Below, one piece after another: positions 45,081-53,798 of a stretch of 64,000 nt of DNA (positions are counted from its first letter, which is position 1; each line of letters begins with the position of its first letter). The DNA lies in assembly GCF_005145025.1 (NCBI RefSeq), contig NZ_CP039695.1, positions 3,271,501 to 3,335,500 on the forward strand, written 5' to 3'. The notes beneath the pieces are model-generated. The model searched no databases, was not told the DNA's origin, and saw only the letters and a list, made by a program, of their open reading frames with translations. Source of the stretch: Novosphingobium sp. EMRT-2. Its GTDB lineage: Bacteria; Pseudomonadota; Alphaproteobacteria; Sphingomonadales; Sphingomonadaceae. The translations under genes and the position numbers were made by a program.

Positions 45081-45512
45081 ATGCGCAACGTTCCGATCCT
45101 TGCCGCCTTCGCGCTTTTGGCCAGCCTGCTGGCCGGAGGCTGCACGACGCCGGCGGCCGGTGGCGCGCCGGGCCTTGTCGGCACGCAATGGATCATCGCC
45201 AGCATTGACGGAAAGGCCCCCGCCGCGCCTGATCGCGCCCGGATGGGCTTCGCGGAAACGCGCCTTTCGGCCAGCGTCGGCTGCAACGGCATCGGCGGCG
45301 AATACCGGGTGGAGGGCGATCGGCTGGTCGCCGGGCCGCTCATCTCTACGCGGATGTTCTGCGAAGGGCTGGTGGGGCAGCAGGAGGAAGCGGTGAACGC
45401 GCTCCTGTCCGGTGCCCCGCGCTTCCGGCGCAACGGCGATCGCCTGTGGATCGAATCCGGCGGGCACACGCTGGAACTGCACGGCGCGCCCACGGCCAAA
45501 TCCAAAGGCTAG
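45081..45512 (+). CDS. META/HslJ-domain lipoprotein
   Basis: A 143-residue lipoprotein. The signal peptide ends in the lipobox LLAGGC with the cysteine at residue 21. The mature part is a META domain: VGTQWIIASIDGKAPAAPDR, ARMGFAETRLSASVGCNGIGGEY and STRMFCEGLVGQQEEAVNALL. The two cysteines (CNG and FCEG) are typical of HslJ-type folds and may form a disulfide. Members are linked to heat-shock and drug tolerance in E. coli, without known activity. It converges with the next lipoprotein, overlapping by four bases. Confidence 0.85.
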   Translation: MRNVPILAAFALLASLLAGGCTTPAAGGAPGLVGTQWIIASIDGKAPAAPDRARMGFAETRLSASVGCNGIGGEYRVEGDRLVAGPLISTRMFCEGLVGQQEEAVNALLSGAPRFRRNGDRLWIESGGHTLELHGAPTAKSKG

Positions 45513-46285
45513 TCGCCCGAAATAAGCGCGGTGATTTTCCAGCCGCCGTCGTGTGGTTCCGCGATCAGGCGATAGGAAATCACGCTGCGCAGCTTCGCCG
45601 TCTCGACATAGCCTTTCTGGCCGGACGCCATCAGCCTGACACGGGTGAAGCGCGCCTTGGGATCGAAGCTTTCGGACGCGATCGAGACCATGGCCCAGTC
45701 GAGCGTGGCGCGGGTTTCCCCGGTGGCCGAAGGCGTGGCGCGCAGGGGCACGTCCGGGCCGGTTGCCAGCATCGTGGTATAGGGATCGCCGTCGTCTGGC
45801 ACGTTCCAGAAGTACCAGGGCATCGCCGCCAGCCCGCCCTCGATCGAACAGCCGAGCGGCAGGATGCGGTCCAGTTCCTGCCACAGCCCGGCCTTGGGAT
45901 CGGCCAGCCGCTTCTTCAATTCGTCGGCGCCGCTGCCCCCGCCGTAATCGAGCCGGATGTTGGGATCGGCCAGCGCGGCCAGAGCGGTAGCGTCCCGGGC
46001 CGTGACGGCGGTTGCCAGCCGGCCCCGAAACGCTTTCCAGCCGGCGGCTTTGTCGCAATCCTCGCGCGGAGCAAAGCGCGCCTCGGTCGGGGTCGGGCTG
46101 GGCGTGGGGGAGGGGGAAGGCTCGAGCGTCGGTTCGGGTTCGGGCGTGGCGCTTGCCTCCGCCGGGTCCGACGCGGCTTCGGCCGGAGGCGTGGCGACAG
46201 GAGAATGCTGCTCGGGCGCGGCGCGGTCGCAGCCGGCCAGAGCGCCCAGCGCCGCGAATGCCAGCCATCGCCCCCGTAACCTCAT
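45509..46285 (-). CDS. Hypothetical lipoprotein with Pro/Thr-rich linker
   Basis: A 258-residue probable lipoprotein that I cannot assign to a named family. The signal ends in ALGALAGC (lipobox) at about residue 19. A low-complexity linker with repeated PSPTP-like units (about 50-68) follows, then a globular domain with a conserved-looking GWKAFRGRLATAVTARDATAL, a snoaL/SH3-like IRLDYGGGSG, and a C-terminal VISYRLIAEPHDGGWKITAL. Some part resembles SH3-type surface proteins, but this is weak. The stop is shared with the convergent META lipoprotein, and it starts one base after the rmuC stop. Confidence 0.72.
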   Translation of the reverse strand: MRLRGRWLAFAALGALAGCDRAAPEQHSPVATPPAEAASDPAEASATPEPEPTLEPSPSPTPSPTPTEARFAPREDCDKAAGWKAFRGRLATAVTARDATALAALADPNIRLDYGGGSGADELKKRLADPKAGLWQELDRILPLGCSIEGGLAAMPWYFWNVPDDGDPYTTMLATGPDVPLRATPSATGETRATLDWAMVSIASESFDPKARFTRVRLMASGQKGYVETAKLRSVISYRLIAEPHDGGWKITALISGD

Positions 46286-46286
46286 C

Positions 46287-47834
46287 TTACCCCGCCGTCG
46301 CTGCGATGTCGTCCTCTGTATCAACCTGTTGCGGCGCGGGAAGTTCCGAAGGCTCTACCGCCATGCTTTCGGCATAACGCGGCGCGGATTCGACGAGCGA
46401 GACTTCCTCGATCTCGCGCTTGCCGATCGAGACGCCCTTGTCGCGCAGGCGGCGGCCGGCCGAGAGGACGTTGCGTTCGAAACTGCCGACGAACTTGTTG
46501 TAGTTTTCGACCGCGCTGTTCAGCCCCCCGCCCACGCGCTTGAGATGCTCGGCAGCGACGGCGAGCCGATCGTAAAGCTCGGTCCCGGCCTTGCCGATCT
46601 CCACCGCTTCGCGCGCGATCGTATCCTGCCGCCAGACCATCGCGACCGTGCGCGCGATGGCGACGAGGTTGGTCGGCGTGGCGAGCAGCACCTTGCGTTC
46701 GAAGGCGAAGTCCCACAGTCCCGGATCGTGTTCGAGCGCGGCGGCGACGAAATGTTCGCCCGGCACGAACATCACCACGTAATCGGGCGCATCGTCGAAC
46801 TGGCTCTGGTACGATTTCGCGCCGAGCTGCTGGATGTGGTTGCGCATCGACGTGGCGTGCAGGGTGAGGAAATGTTCCCTGGCTTCATCCGTGTCGGCCG
46901 CGAACGCATCCTGATAGGCGTTGAGCGAGACCTTGGCGTCCACGATCAGGCTCTTCTGGCCGGGAATGCGCACGATGGCGTCCGGGCGGAGGCGGCCGTC
47001 CTCGGTGTCGATCGAATGTTCGGTGACGAAATCGGTGTGTTCGGCAAGCCCGCACTGTTCGAGCAGGTTGCGCAACTGCTGTTCGCCCCAGCGCCCCCGC
47101 GCCTTGGGCGCGTTGCGCAGCGAATTGCCCAGCCGCGCGGCTTCGGCGCGCACGGCCTCCTGCCCATCGCGCATCGACTGGATCAGGCCCGAAAGCTGCC
47201 CGAAGGAATCGACCCGCTTGGCTTCGAGCTCCTGCACCTGCTGCTCGTATTTCTGGAGCCGTTCGCCCACGGGGGCAAGCAGCGTGCGCAGGCGTTCGGC
47301 GCTGGTCTTCTCGCTCTGTTCGAAGCGATCGGCGGCGCGGCGCAGGAACGCCTCCTGCGCGCCTTCCAGCACCTTGGCGCCGGCCGCCTCGAATTCCTTG
47401 CGTAACGCCTCGCGCGCTTCGATCAGCAGGCGCTCGCGCTCGGCGAAGTTGGTGGCATCGGCCTTCATCCGTGCCACTTCGGCCCGCAGCGCCTCGCGCT
47501 CTTCCCGCGCAGTGGTGAGATCGGCGGCGAGCGCATCGGCATGGCGCGCGCGTTCCGCGGCCGAGGCCAGTTGCGAGGCGAGCGCGTTGCGTTCCTGGCG
47601 GATCGCGGCGAGTTCCCCGGTCACCTGATCGAGCAGCTTCACCCGCTCGCTCATCGCCGCGAGATCGACCGTCATCGCCTTGACCGTGGCCTCGTGCGCC
47701 TTGGCCGCGCTGTCCCGCTCGGCATGGCGCTGCTGCCAGTCGGCCACGGGCCGCCCGCCCAGAAACCAGCCGATCGTCAACCCCACGACGAGGGCGACGA
47801 TCAGGAAAACGAGCAGGAGAAGGGGCGAGTCCAT
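46287..47834 (-). CDS. rmuC: DNA recombination protein RmuC
   Basis: A 515-residue protein. One N-terminal membrane helix (LLLLVFLIVALVVGLTIGWFL) anchors a long coiled coil (about 40-220, rich in Ala, Glu, Arg) and the RmuC catalytic-like domain (about 240-440) with ARLGNSLRNAPKARGRWGE, SLIVDAKVSLNAYQDAF and FVPGEHFVAAALEHDPGLWD. The DAKVSL segment is the conserved nuclease-like core of RmuC, linked in E. coli to suppression of inverted-repeat recombination. It forms a leftward pair with the following lipoprotein. Confidence 0.92.
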   Translation of the reverse strand: MDSPLLLLVFLIVALVVGLTIGWFLGGRPVADWQQRHAERDSAAKAHEATVKAMTVDLAAMSERVKLLDQVTGELAAIRQERNALASQLASAAERARHADALAADLTTAREEREALRAEVARMKADATNFAERERLLIEAREALRKEFEAAGAKVLEGAQEAFLRRAADRFEQSEKTSAERLRTLLAPVGERLQKYEQQVQELEAKRVDSFGQLSGLIQSMRDGQEAVRAEAARLGNSLRNAPKARGRWGEQQLRNLLEQCGLAEHTDFVTEHSIDTEDGRLRPDAIVRIPGQKSLIVDAKVSLNAYQDAFAADTDEAREHFLTLHATSMRNHIQQLGAKSYQSQFDDAPDYVVMFVPGEHFVAAALEHDPGLWDFAFERKVLLATPTNLVAIARTVAMVWRQDTIAREAVEIGKAGTELYDRLAVAAEHLKRVGGGLNSAVENYNKFVGSFERNVLSAGRRLRDKGVSIGKREIEEVSLVESAPRYAESMAVEPSELPAPQQVDTEDDIAATAG

Positions 47835-47899
47835 CAGTCAACATCCTCCACAATTGCCGACGGAGCAGAACTCCGCCGGCAACGTGTGCTGCAAGACCC

Positions 47900-48043
47900 T
47901 CAGAGGTGCCTCTGAAGGTCGACGAGTGCTTCTGCGTCAGATGCAAAACCCCTTGCGGAACAAGCCAAAATTGTTCCGCAAGGCGCGATGATCAACCAGT
48001 GTACACCGTCGTATAGGCAACACAGCGAATACATACGGTCCAT
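47900..48043 (-). CDS. Possible 47-residue small protein
   Basis: An ATG at 48043 preceded by AAAGG opens a 47-residue frame whose second half reads VHWLIIAPCGTILACSARGF, then ASDAEALVDLQRHL. The pattern W-x-I-x-A-x-x-G-x-I-x-A-x-S-x-x-G-[YF]-x-S-x-x-A is reminiscent of small DUF1508-type modules, but the match is by eye. Its codons run through a 13-bp inverted repeat, which argues either for a regulatory hairpin instead of coding, or for a gene with a built-in hairpin. Weak evidence overall. Confidence 0.25.
   Translation of the reverse strand: MDRMYSLCCLYDGVHWLIIAPCGTILACSARGFASDAEALVDLQRHL
47951..47983. repeat. Perfect 13-bp inverted repeat (hairpin)
   Basis: CCTTGCGGAACAA (47951-47963), seven-base spacer GCCAAAA, then TTGTTCCGCAAGG (47971-47983). 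The arms are exact inverse copies. There is no T-run on either side, so it is not a standard terminator. It lies in the leader region between def and rmuC. Confidence 0.8.
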
Positions 48044-48273
48044 ATCGGGGACCTTTCGCTGTGATTTTTGCCAATTCCTGATGCAGATGAGAATAGTGAG
48101 GCAGGAGAACAAAGGTTTCTTGATCCGGGCGGCTAGGCATCTGGCTTCTTCTGTCCAGTTCCGGCGTTGCCGTTCTCGCGTTGGTTTGTGCCCATGCGTA
48201 TAATCTCAGGCGCAGTCAGGAGCGTAAGGTTACGACGCTACCTAGAAGCGTTTAGACGAATCGATAGGCGCCT

Positions 48274-48294
48274 CCCTCTCTGGAACAGAGAGGG
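48274..48294 (-). terminator. Hairpin downstream of def
   Basis: CCCTCTCT (48274-48281), loop GGAAC, AGAGAGGG (48287-48294): a perfect 8-bp stem about 40 bp past the def stop on the minus strand. It lacks a T-run and may act as an mRNA 3' end or Rho-aided terminator. Confidence 0.4.
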
Positions 48295-48335
48295 ATCGTA
48301 CCATCAGCATGAGATTGTGCAACTGATTTGGCTGC

Positions 48336-48905
48336 TTAAGCAGCCTTGCGCAGCTTTTCCAGCTTCTTGAGCGCCATCTGCCGCTTGAGGCGCGAGAGGT
48401 GGTCGATGAACAGCACGCCTTCGAGATGGTCCATCTCGTGCTGGAGGCAGGTGGCGAGCAGGCCTTCCATGTCCTCTTCATGTGCCGTGCCGTCCACGTC
48501 CTGCCAGCGGGCGCGGATGCGCGCGGGGCGTTCGACTTCGGCGTAGATCTCCGGCACTGAGAGACAGCCTTCGTTGTAGATGGTATGCTCTTCCGAAGGA
48601 TCGAGAATCTCGGGATTGATGAAGACCCGCGGTTCGCGCTTCGTCGGCTGGTGCGTGTGGTGGTGGCCGCCGTGCGCGGTGCAGACTTCCGGCTCCGCGT
48701 CCTCGTCATCGGGCTGGAGATCGATCACCAGCACGCGCAGTGGCACGCCCACCTGGATCGCGGCGAGACCGATGCCGGGGGCATCGTACATCGTCTCGAA
48801 CATATCGGCGACGAGCGTCTTCAACTCGTCGTCGAACGTCGTGACGGGTGCGGACACCTGCTTGAGGCGCGGATCGGGGACTTCGATGATTTCGCGGATA
48901 GCCAT
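48336..48905 (-). CDS. def: Peptide deformylase
   Basis: A 189-residue metalloenzyme that removes the formyl group from new proteins. The three motifs are present: GIGLAAIQVG (45-54), EGCLSVPE with the metal Cys, and LQHEMDHLEGVLFID with the HExxH histidines. Between strands near residues 73-92 there is an extra segment, CTAHGGHHHTHQPTKREP, containing five histidines and a cysteine, absent from the E. coli type; it might bind metal. recR lies upstream on the same strand, and fmt, the partner formyltransferase, is nearby but on the opposite strand. Confidence 0.95.
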   Translation of the reverse strand: MAIREIIEVPDPRLKQVSAPVTTFDDELKTLVADMFETMYDAPGIGLAAIQVGVPLRVLVIDLQPDDEDAEPEVCTAHGGHHHTHQPTKREPRVFINPEILDPSEEHTIYNEGCLSVPEIYAEVERPARIRARWQDVDGTAHEEDMEGLLATCLQHEMDHLEGVLFIDHLSRLKRQMALKKLEKLRKAA

Positions 48906-49013
48906 GAAGCGCAGATAAGCGCGTTGCGGCGGAGTCGCAAGGGACGCTGCGGTTAGGGGGCGAGGCTTGGGACGACGCGGCTTCGTCCGGCCGCAGTTCG
49001 TCGCGAATCCCCG

Positions 49014-49610
49014 CTATCCCACCGGCCGCCGGGCGCGCAGGGCCTGGGCGAGGGTGCCTTCGTCGAGGTAATCCAGTTCCCCGCCCACTGGCAGCCCGTG
49101 GGCGAGCTGGGTGACGCGGACGGGAAAGGCTTCCAGCCGCTCGGCGATGTAGTGCGCGGTGGTCTGGCCTTCGAGCGTGGCGTTCATCGCCAGCACCACT
49201 TCGTCGATGCCACCCGCCGCCACGCGATCGAGCAGGCTGGCGATGGCGAGGTCTTCGGGGCGCACGCCTTCCAGCGCGGACAGGCGCCCGCCGAGAACAT
49301 GGTAGCGGCCGGTGAACAGGTGCGCGCGATCGAGCGCCCACAGGTCGGCCACTTCCTCCACCACGCAGATCGCGCGCGAATCGCGGCGGGGATCGGCGCA
49401 GATGCCGCAGGGGTTGCTGGTGTCGACATTGCCGCAGGTGTCGCATTCCACCAGCCGGTCGCGCACCGTGGCGAGCGCCTCGACAAGTTGGGTGAGCGCG
49501 GTTTCGCGGCGCTTGATCAGCCATAGCACGGCACGGCGCGCCGAGCGCGGGCCAAGTCCGGGAAGACGGGCGAGCGCGCCGGCCAGCGCCTCGATCTCTT
49601 GCGATGCCAT
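49014..49610 (-). CDS. recR: Recombination mediator RecR
   Basis: A 198-residue protein of RecFOR recombinational repair. The order is a helix-hairpin-helix ([20 protein letters not shown]), a zinc finger ([20 protein letters not shown], four cysteines) and a Toprim domain ([38 protein letters not shown]). Together with RecO it loads RecA on SSB-coated gaps. It is on the minus strand 108 bp before def and faces fmt. Confidence 0.95.
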   Translation of the reverse strand: MASQEIEALAGALARLPGLGPRSARRAVLWLIKRRETALTQLVEALATVRDRLVECDTCGNVDTSNPCGICADPRRDSRAICVVEEVADLWALDRAHLFTGRYHVLGGRLSALEGVRPEDLAIASLLDRVAAGGIDEVVLAMNATLEGQTTAHYIAERLEAFPVRVTQLAHGLPVGGELDYLDEGTLAQALRARRPVG

Positions 49611-49660
49611 GGCTGCACAGATAGGGCCGCCGCAGGCAAACGGAAGGCTTTTCGCACACC

Positions 49661-50566
49661 ATGCGCATCATCTTCATGGGCACGCCCGATTTCGCGGTGC
49701 CGACGCTGCGCGCGCTGGTGGCGGCCGGGCACACGGTCGTCGCGGCGTACAGCCAGCCACCCCGGCCCGCCGGGCGCGGCAAGAAGCTCCAGCCATCGCC
49801 GGTGCATCTCGCGGCCGAGGCGCTGGGCATCGCCGTGCGAACACCGACCAGCCTCAAAGGCGCGGAGGAACAGGCGGCGTTGGCCGCGCTGGACGCCGAT
49901 GTCGCGGTGGTGGCCGCCTATGGCCTGATCCTGCCGCAGGCGGTGCTCGATGCGCCGCGCCTCGGTTGCCTCAATGTGCACGGCTCGATCCTGCCGCGCT
50001 GGCGCGGCGCCGCGCCGGTGCAGCGCGCGATCCTGGCGGGGGATGAAGCGACGGGCGTGACGATTATGCAGATGGAACGCGGGCTGGATACCGGGCCGAT
50101 GCTGGCGAAAGTGACGACGCCAGTGGACGCGAAGACGGCGGGCGCGCTGACGGCGGAACTGGCCGAAAGCGGCGCGGCGCTGATGGTGCGGGTGCTGGCG
50201 GACCTGCCGGGGCACCCGCCGGTGACCCAGCCGGAGGATGGCGTGACCTATGCCCACAAGATCGACAAGGCGGAAAGCCGGCTCGATTTTACGCGTGCGG
50301 CGGTGGAGGTGGAACGGCAGGTGCGCGCGTTCGCGCCGGCGCCGGGCGCGTTCTTCGCGCTGGAGGGCGAGCGCTATCGCGTGCTGGCGGCGGAAGTCGT
50401 CGCGGGAGAGGGCGCGCCGGGGAGCGTGCTGGATGACAGACTTACGATCGCGTGCGGTTCCGGCGCGTTGCGCCCGCTGACGGTCCAGCGCGCCGGGCGG
50501 CCGGCGATGGACACGGCGGCTTTGCTGCGCGGGCGGGCGGTGCTGGCCGGAACGGTGCTGGGCTGA
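49661..50566 (+). CDS. fmt: Methionyl-tRNA formyltransferase
   Basis: A 301-residue enzyme that formylates initiator Met-tRNA with 10-formyltetrahydrofolate. It starts [19 protein letters not shown] and contains the folate/catalytic loop [20 protein letters not shown] with the catalytic Asn-His pair, plus [19 protein letters not shown]-terminal tRNA-binding domain follows (about 205-301). Length is normal. truA starts 34 bases later and is probably co-transcribed. Confidence 0.96.
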   Translation: MRIIFMGTPDFAVPTLRALVAAGHTVVAAYSQPPRPAGRGKKLQPSPVHLAAEALGIAVRTPTSLKGAEEQAALAALDADVAVVAAYGLILPQAVLDAPRLGCLNVHGSILPRWRGAAPVQRAILAGDEATGVTIMQMERGLDTGPMLAKVTTPVDAKTAGALTAELAESGAALMVRVLADLPGHPPVTQPEDGVTYAHKIDKAESRLDFTRAAVEVERQVRAFAPAPGAFFALEGERYRVLAAEVVAGEGAPGSVLDDRLTIACGSGALRPLTVQRAGRPAMDTAALLRGRAVLAGTVLG

Positions 50567-50600
50567 TGGCGGCTTGCTGCCGGTCGGGGAGTCATCCCGC

Positions 50601-51353
50601 ATGACCCGTTTCGCGCTCACGCTCGAATGGAACGGCCAGCCCTACATGGGCTTCCAGAGGCAGGCGCACGGCCCATCGGTGCAGCAGGCGGTGGAGGAGG
50701 CGGCGTTCGCGGTCACCGGGCAGGCGGTGACGCTCCATGCCGCCGGGCGGACCGATACCGGCGTCCACGCGCTCGCGATGCGCGCGCATTTCGATCTGGC
50801 GCGCGATTTCGATCCGTTCCGCCTGTCCGAGGCGCTGAACGCGCGGCTGCGGCTGGCCGGGCACGCGGTGGCGGTGCTGGAGGCGCGGGTGGTTGACGCG
50901 GACTGGCATGCGCGCTTTTCCTGCCTGGGGCGGGCCTACGAATACCGCATCGCCAACCGCCGCGCGCCGTTGACGCTGGAGGCGGGGCTGGCCTGGCGCA
51001 TCGCCCGACCGCTGGATGCCGGGGCGATGCACGCGGCGGCGCAGGAACTGGTCGGCCACCATGATTTCACGACGTTCCGGTCGGTCCATTGCCAGGCGGC
51101 GAGTCCGCTCAAGACGCTCGACCGGCTGGACGTGCGGCGCGAGGGCGATCACGTGATCGTCGAGGCGGCGGCGCGCAGCTTCCTGCACCATCAGGTGCGC
51201 TCGATGGTGGGATGCCTGGCGCTGGTGGGGCAGGGGATGTGGACCCGCGCCGACCTCGCCGCCGCGCTGGCGGCGAAAGACCGTTGCAAATTAGGACTTA
51301 ACGCGCCTCCGGAAGGGCTCTACTTCGTGAAGGCGATCTATCCGGGAGAATGA
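50601..51353 (+). CDS. truA: tRNA pseudouridine synthase A (position 38-40)
   Basis: A 250-residue synthase. [18 protein letters not shown] opens the protein; the catalytic Asp is in [14 protein letters not shown], and [20 protein letters not shown] is the conserved late block. It makes pseudouridine at positions 38-40 of many tRNAs. ATG 50601 is the normal N-terminus. Its stop overlaps the start of the following reductase gene as ATGA. Confidence 0.95.
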   Translation: MTRFALTLEWNGQPYMGFQRQAHGPSVQQAVEEAAFAVTGQAVTLHAAGRTDTGVHALAMRAHFDLARDFDPFRLSEALNARLRLAGHAVAVLEARVVDADWHARFSCLGRAYEYRIANRRAPLTLEAGLAWRIARPLDAGAMHAAAQELVGHHDFTTFRSVHCQAASPLKTLDRLDVRREGDHVIVEAAARSFLHHQVRSMVGCLALVGQGMWTRADLAAALAAKDRCKLGLNAPPEGLYFVKAIYPGE

Positions 51354-52471
51354 AGATGTCCGATGTCAAAGGCCTGCAACTGCTGTCCACGCTGGGCGAG
51401 GACGGTTTGCTGACGGTGGAACTGGTCGAACAGACCGTATCGTCCCCCAAGGGGCGCGAAGTGCTGATTCGCATGGAAGCGGCGCCGATCAATCCGTCGG
51501 ACCTGGGGCTGCTGTTCGGCCCGGCCGATGTCGAGAACGCGGAATATTCCGAAGGCCGGCTCGTCGCGCGGATGCCTGAAGGCGCGGTGCGCGCGATGAA
51601 GGCGCGGATCGGCGAGGCGATGCCGGTGGGCAATGAAGGTGCGGGCACGGTGATCGCCGCCGGCGATGCGCCCGAGGCGCAGGCGCTGCTGAACCGGCGC
51701 GTGACCTGCCTGCCCGGCGGCGCCTATGCGCAGTACCGGCTGGTCGATGCGGGCGCCTGCATCGTGCTGCCCGATCATGTTGCGGCCGAGCAGGGGGCGT
51801 CCGCGTTCGTCAACCCGCTGACCTCGCTGGGCTTTACCGAGACGATGAAGCTGGAGGGCTTCACCGGGCTGGTCCACACGGCGGCGGCTTCGAACCTGGG
51901 GCAGATGCTGGTGCGGATCTGCCAGGAGGACGGCATTCCGCTGGTCAACATCGTGCGCAGCGCGGCGCAGGAGAAGATCCTGCGCGATCTGGGCGCGCAA
52001 TACGTGCTCGATTCCACCGCGCCCGATTTCCTGCCGAAGCTGATCGACGCCATTGCCGAAACCGGGGCGATGCTGGGCTTCGACGCGATCGGCGGCGGCA
52101 CGCTGGCCGGGCAGATACTCACGGCTATGGAAGCGGCGGCAAGCCGGGGCGCGGCCTACAGCCGTTATGGTTCGTCCACGCCGAAGAAGGTCTATATCTA
52201 TGGCGCACTCGATCTGGGGCCGACGGTGCTGAACCGCGCATTCGGGTTGACCTGGGATCTTGCCGGCTGGCTGCTGACCCCGTTCATGGCCAAGGCCGGC
52301 CCGGAAATCGTCGGCCGGATGCGCGCGCGGGTGATGGACAACATCACCACCACCTTCGCCAGCCATTACAAGGCGCGGGTGCCGCTCAGTGACATCCTCA
52401 GCCGCGAGGCGGTGCTGGAATACAACGCGCGGCGCACGGGCGAGAAGTACCTGATCCTGCCCAACGGCTGA
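51350..52471 (+). CDS. Zinc-independent medium-chain dehydrogenase/reductase (quinone reductase-like)
   Basis: A 373-residue MDR-family enzyme. The N-terminal catalytic half has [16 protein letters not shown] and [12 protein letters not shown]; the Rossmann half has [19 protein letters not shown]. No zinc-binding Cys/His set is evident, so it is quinone-oxidoreductase-like, using NAD(P)H on an unknown substrate. Start 51350 overlaps the truA stop, but the next in-frame ATG (51356) would lack this. An insertion around residues 295-330 is unlike the family core. A REP-like palindrome follows. Confidence 0.85.
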   Translation: MKMSDVKGLQLLSTLGEDGLLTVELVEQTVSSPKGREVLIRMEAAPINPSDLGLLFGPADVENAEYSEGRLVARMPEGAVRAMKARIGEAMPVGNEGAGTVIAAGDAPEAQALLNRRVTCLPGGAYAQYRLVDAGACIVLPDHVAAEQGASAFVNPLTSLGFTETMKLEGFTGLVHTAAASNLGQMLVRICQEDGIPLVNIVRSAAQEKILRDLGAQYVLDSTAPDFLPKLIDAIAETGAMLGFDAIGGGTLAGQILTAMEAAASRGAAYSRYGSSTPKKVYIYGALDLGPTVLNRAFGLTWDLAGWLLTPFMAKAGPEIVGRMRARVMDNITTTFASHYKARVPLSDILSREAVLEYNARRTGEKYLILPNG

Positions 52472-52512
52472 ATCGAGGCTGATTTCGGCACGCAACTGGA
52501 AAGAATGAGTGG

Positions 52513-52610
52513 CGTCACCCCGGCGAAAGCCGGGGTCTCAGGCGGTTGCAGGAAAATCCCGGCACGGTGCCGCCGAGCCGCACGAGACCCCGGCTTTCGC
52601 CGGTGTGACG
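52513..52610. repeat. REP-like inverted repeat with nested hairpins
   Basis: Two 27-base arms (52513-52539 and 52584-52610) are inverse copies with one mismatch, separated by 44 bases. Each arm itself folds: CCCCGGCGAAAGCCGGGG in the left arm and CCGGC-TTTC-GCCGG in the right. It lies between the convergent MDR and cobS genes. Such CACCCCGGCGAAAGCCGGGGTC elements are familiar as dispersed palindromes in Sphingomonadales genomes; here it may also terminate both genes. Confidence 0.85.
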
Positions 52611-52667
52611 GCGTGGGCAGGGGTGACGGGATAGTGGGCTGAGGCAAGGCTACGGCCTCGCCCAGCC

Positions 52668-53660
52668 TTACGCCTTGTGGGCGATGCTTTCGGGCAGGTC
52701 CTTGCCGAACACGCGCTGGTAGTATTCAGCCACCAGCACGCGCTCCGCCTCGTCGCACTTGTTGAGGAACGAGAGGCGGAAGGCGAAGCCCACGTCGCGG
52801 AAGATCTGGCTGTTGTGCGCCCAGGCGATGACGGTGCGCGGGCTCATCACCGTGGAGATGTCGCCGTTGACGAAGCCTTTGCGCGTCAGGTCGGCCACGC
52901 GGACCATGTCGGCGATGGTCTGCTTGTCCAGCCCTTCCACCTTGTTGGCCACGACCGCGATTTCGGTCTCGGCCGGCAGGTAGTTGAGCGCGACGACAAG
53001 GCTCCAGCGGTCCATCTGGCCCTGGTTGATGGCCTGCGTGCCGTGGTAGAGGCCGCTGGTATCGCCCAAGCCCACCGTGTTGGCGGTGGCGAACAGGCGG
53101 AACCACGGGTTCGGGCGAATCACCCGGTTCTGGTCGAGCAGCGTCAGCTTGCCTTCGGTTTCCAGCACGCGCTGGATCACGAACATCACGTCCGGGCGGC
53201 CGGCGTCGTATTCGTCGAACACCAGCGCGGTCGGCGTCTGCAGCGCCCAGGGCAGCAGGCCTTCACGGAATTCGGTGACCTGAAGGCCATCGCGCAGCAC
53301 GATCGCGTCGCGCCCGATCAGGTCGATACGGCTGATGTGGGCATCCAGGTTGATGCGGATGCACGGCCACTTCAGCCGCGCCGCGATCTGTTCGATATGC
53401 GTCGACTTGCCGGTGCCGTGATAGCCCTGGACCATCACGCGGCGGTTGTAGGCAAAGCCCGCCAGGATCGCCAGCGTGGTGTCCGGATCGAAGACGTAGC
53501 CTTCGTCCAGATCGGGCACGCGTTCGTCCGCTTCGGAGAAGGCGGGTACCTTCATGTCGATATCGATGCCAAAAACTTCGCGCGCGTCGATCGTCGTGTC
53601 CGGCGCGGGAAGCACGGTGGTGGCTCGGCTGTCGGGCTGGATGTTCGGAATATCGGTCAT
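52668..53660 (-). CDS. cobS: CobS-like AAA+ ATPase (cobaltochelatase subunit type)
   Basis: A 330-residue MoxR/CobS-type AAA+ ATPase. [20 protein letters not shown] is the Walker A block, [20 protein letters not shown] the Walker B block, and [20 protein letters not shown] sensor 1. The sequence is very close to CobS, which with CobT and CobN inserts cobalt into hydrogenobyrinic acid diamide. Neither cobT nor cobN is next to it, and no other cobalamin gene is in the window. Many alphaproteobacteria keep CobS/CobT for other uses, so the assignment to B12 synthesis is uncertain. Confidence 0.9.
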   Translation of the reverse strand: MTDIPNIQPDSRATTVLPAPDTTIDAREVFGIDIDMKVPAFSEADERVPDLDEGYVFDPDTTLAILAGFAYNRRVMVQGYHGTGKSTHIEQIAARLKWPCIRINLDAHISRIDLIGRDAIVLRDGLQVTEFREGLLPWALQTPTALVFDEYDAGRPDVMFVIQRVLETEGKLTLLDQNRVIRPNPWFRLFATANTVGLGDTSGLYHGTQAINQGQMDRWSLVVALNYLPAETEIAVVANKVEGLDKQTIADMVRVADLTRKGFVNGDISTVMSPRTVIAWAHNSQIFRDVGFAFRLSFLNKCDEAERVLVAEYYQRVFGKDLPESIAHKA

Positions 53661-53764
53661 CGCGACATCGCCTATACGCCCGCGCGCGCGGCTGCAACAC
53701 GATTTCCGGCCCGGTCGCGCAAGTCGAGCGGTTTGGGAACGCGACGAAACGGTCGGTCCGGCGC

Positions 53765-53792
53765 TTGCACCATACCAACCGGTTGGTATGGT
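53765..53792 (+). promoter_or_regulatory. Promoter of the TetR gene
   Basis: TTGCAC (53765-53770), a 16-base spacer and TATGGT (53787-53792). Transcription would begin at or next to the ATG at 53799, giving a leaderless mRNA; no Shine-Dalgarno is visible upstream, which agrees with this. Confidence 0.55.
53769..53792. promoter_or_regulatory. Perfect 24-bp palindromic operator over the TetR promoter
   Basis: ACCATACCAACC is followed directly by its exact reverse complement. It covers the end of the -35, the whole spacer and the -10 of the TetR promoter, so binding by TetR would block its own transcription and that of the downstream operon. Palindromes with ATACC-type half-sites are common TetR-family operators. 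Binding has not been shown. Confidence 0.8.
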
Positions 53793-53798
53793 CGTGTC

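Larger units (their letters stand above)
47835..48335. other. 500-bp gap between rmuC and def, AT-richer, with two strong hairpins
   Basis: This gap separates two leftward genes and contains no convincing full-length gene. It is visibly richer in A and T than its surroundings. It holds a 13-bp perfect inverted repeat (47951-47983), an 8-bp hairpin near the def end (48274-48294) and one possible small ORF on the minus strand (47900-48043). No tRNA fold or transposase remnant was seen. Confidence 0.6.

Noticed and set aside
47988..48203. A 71-residue plus-strand ORF in the rmuC-def gap
   Set aside because: No ribosome-binding site, an unusual Cys/Arg-rich composition, and no family resemblance.
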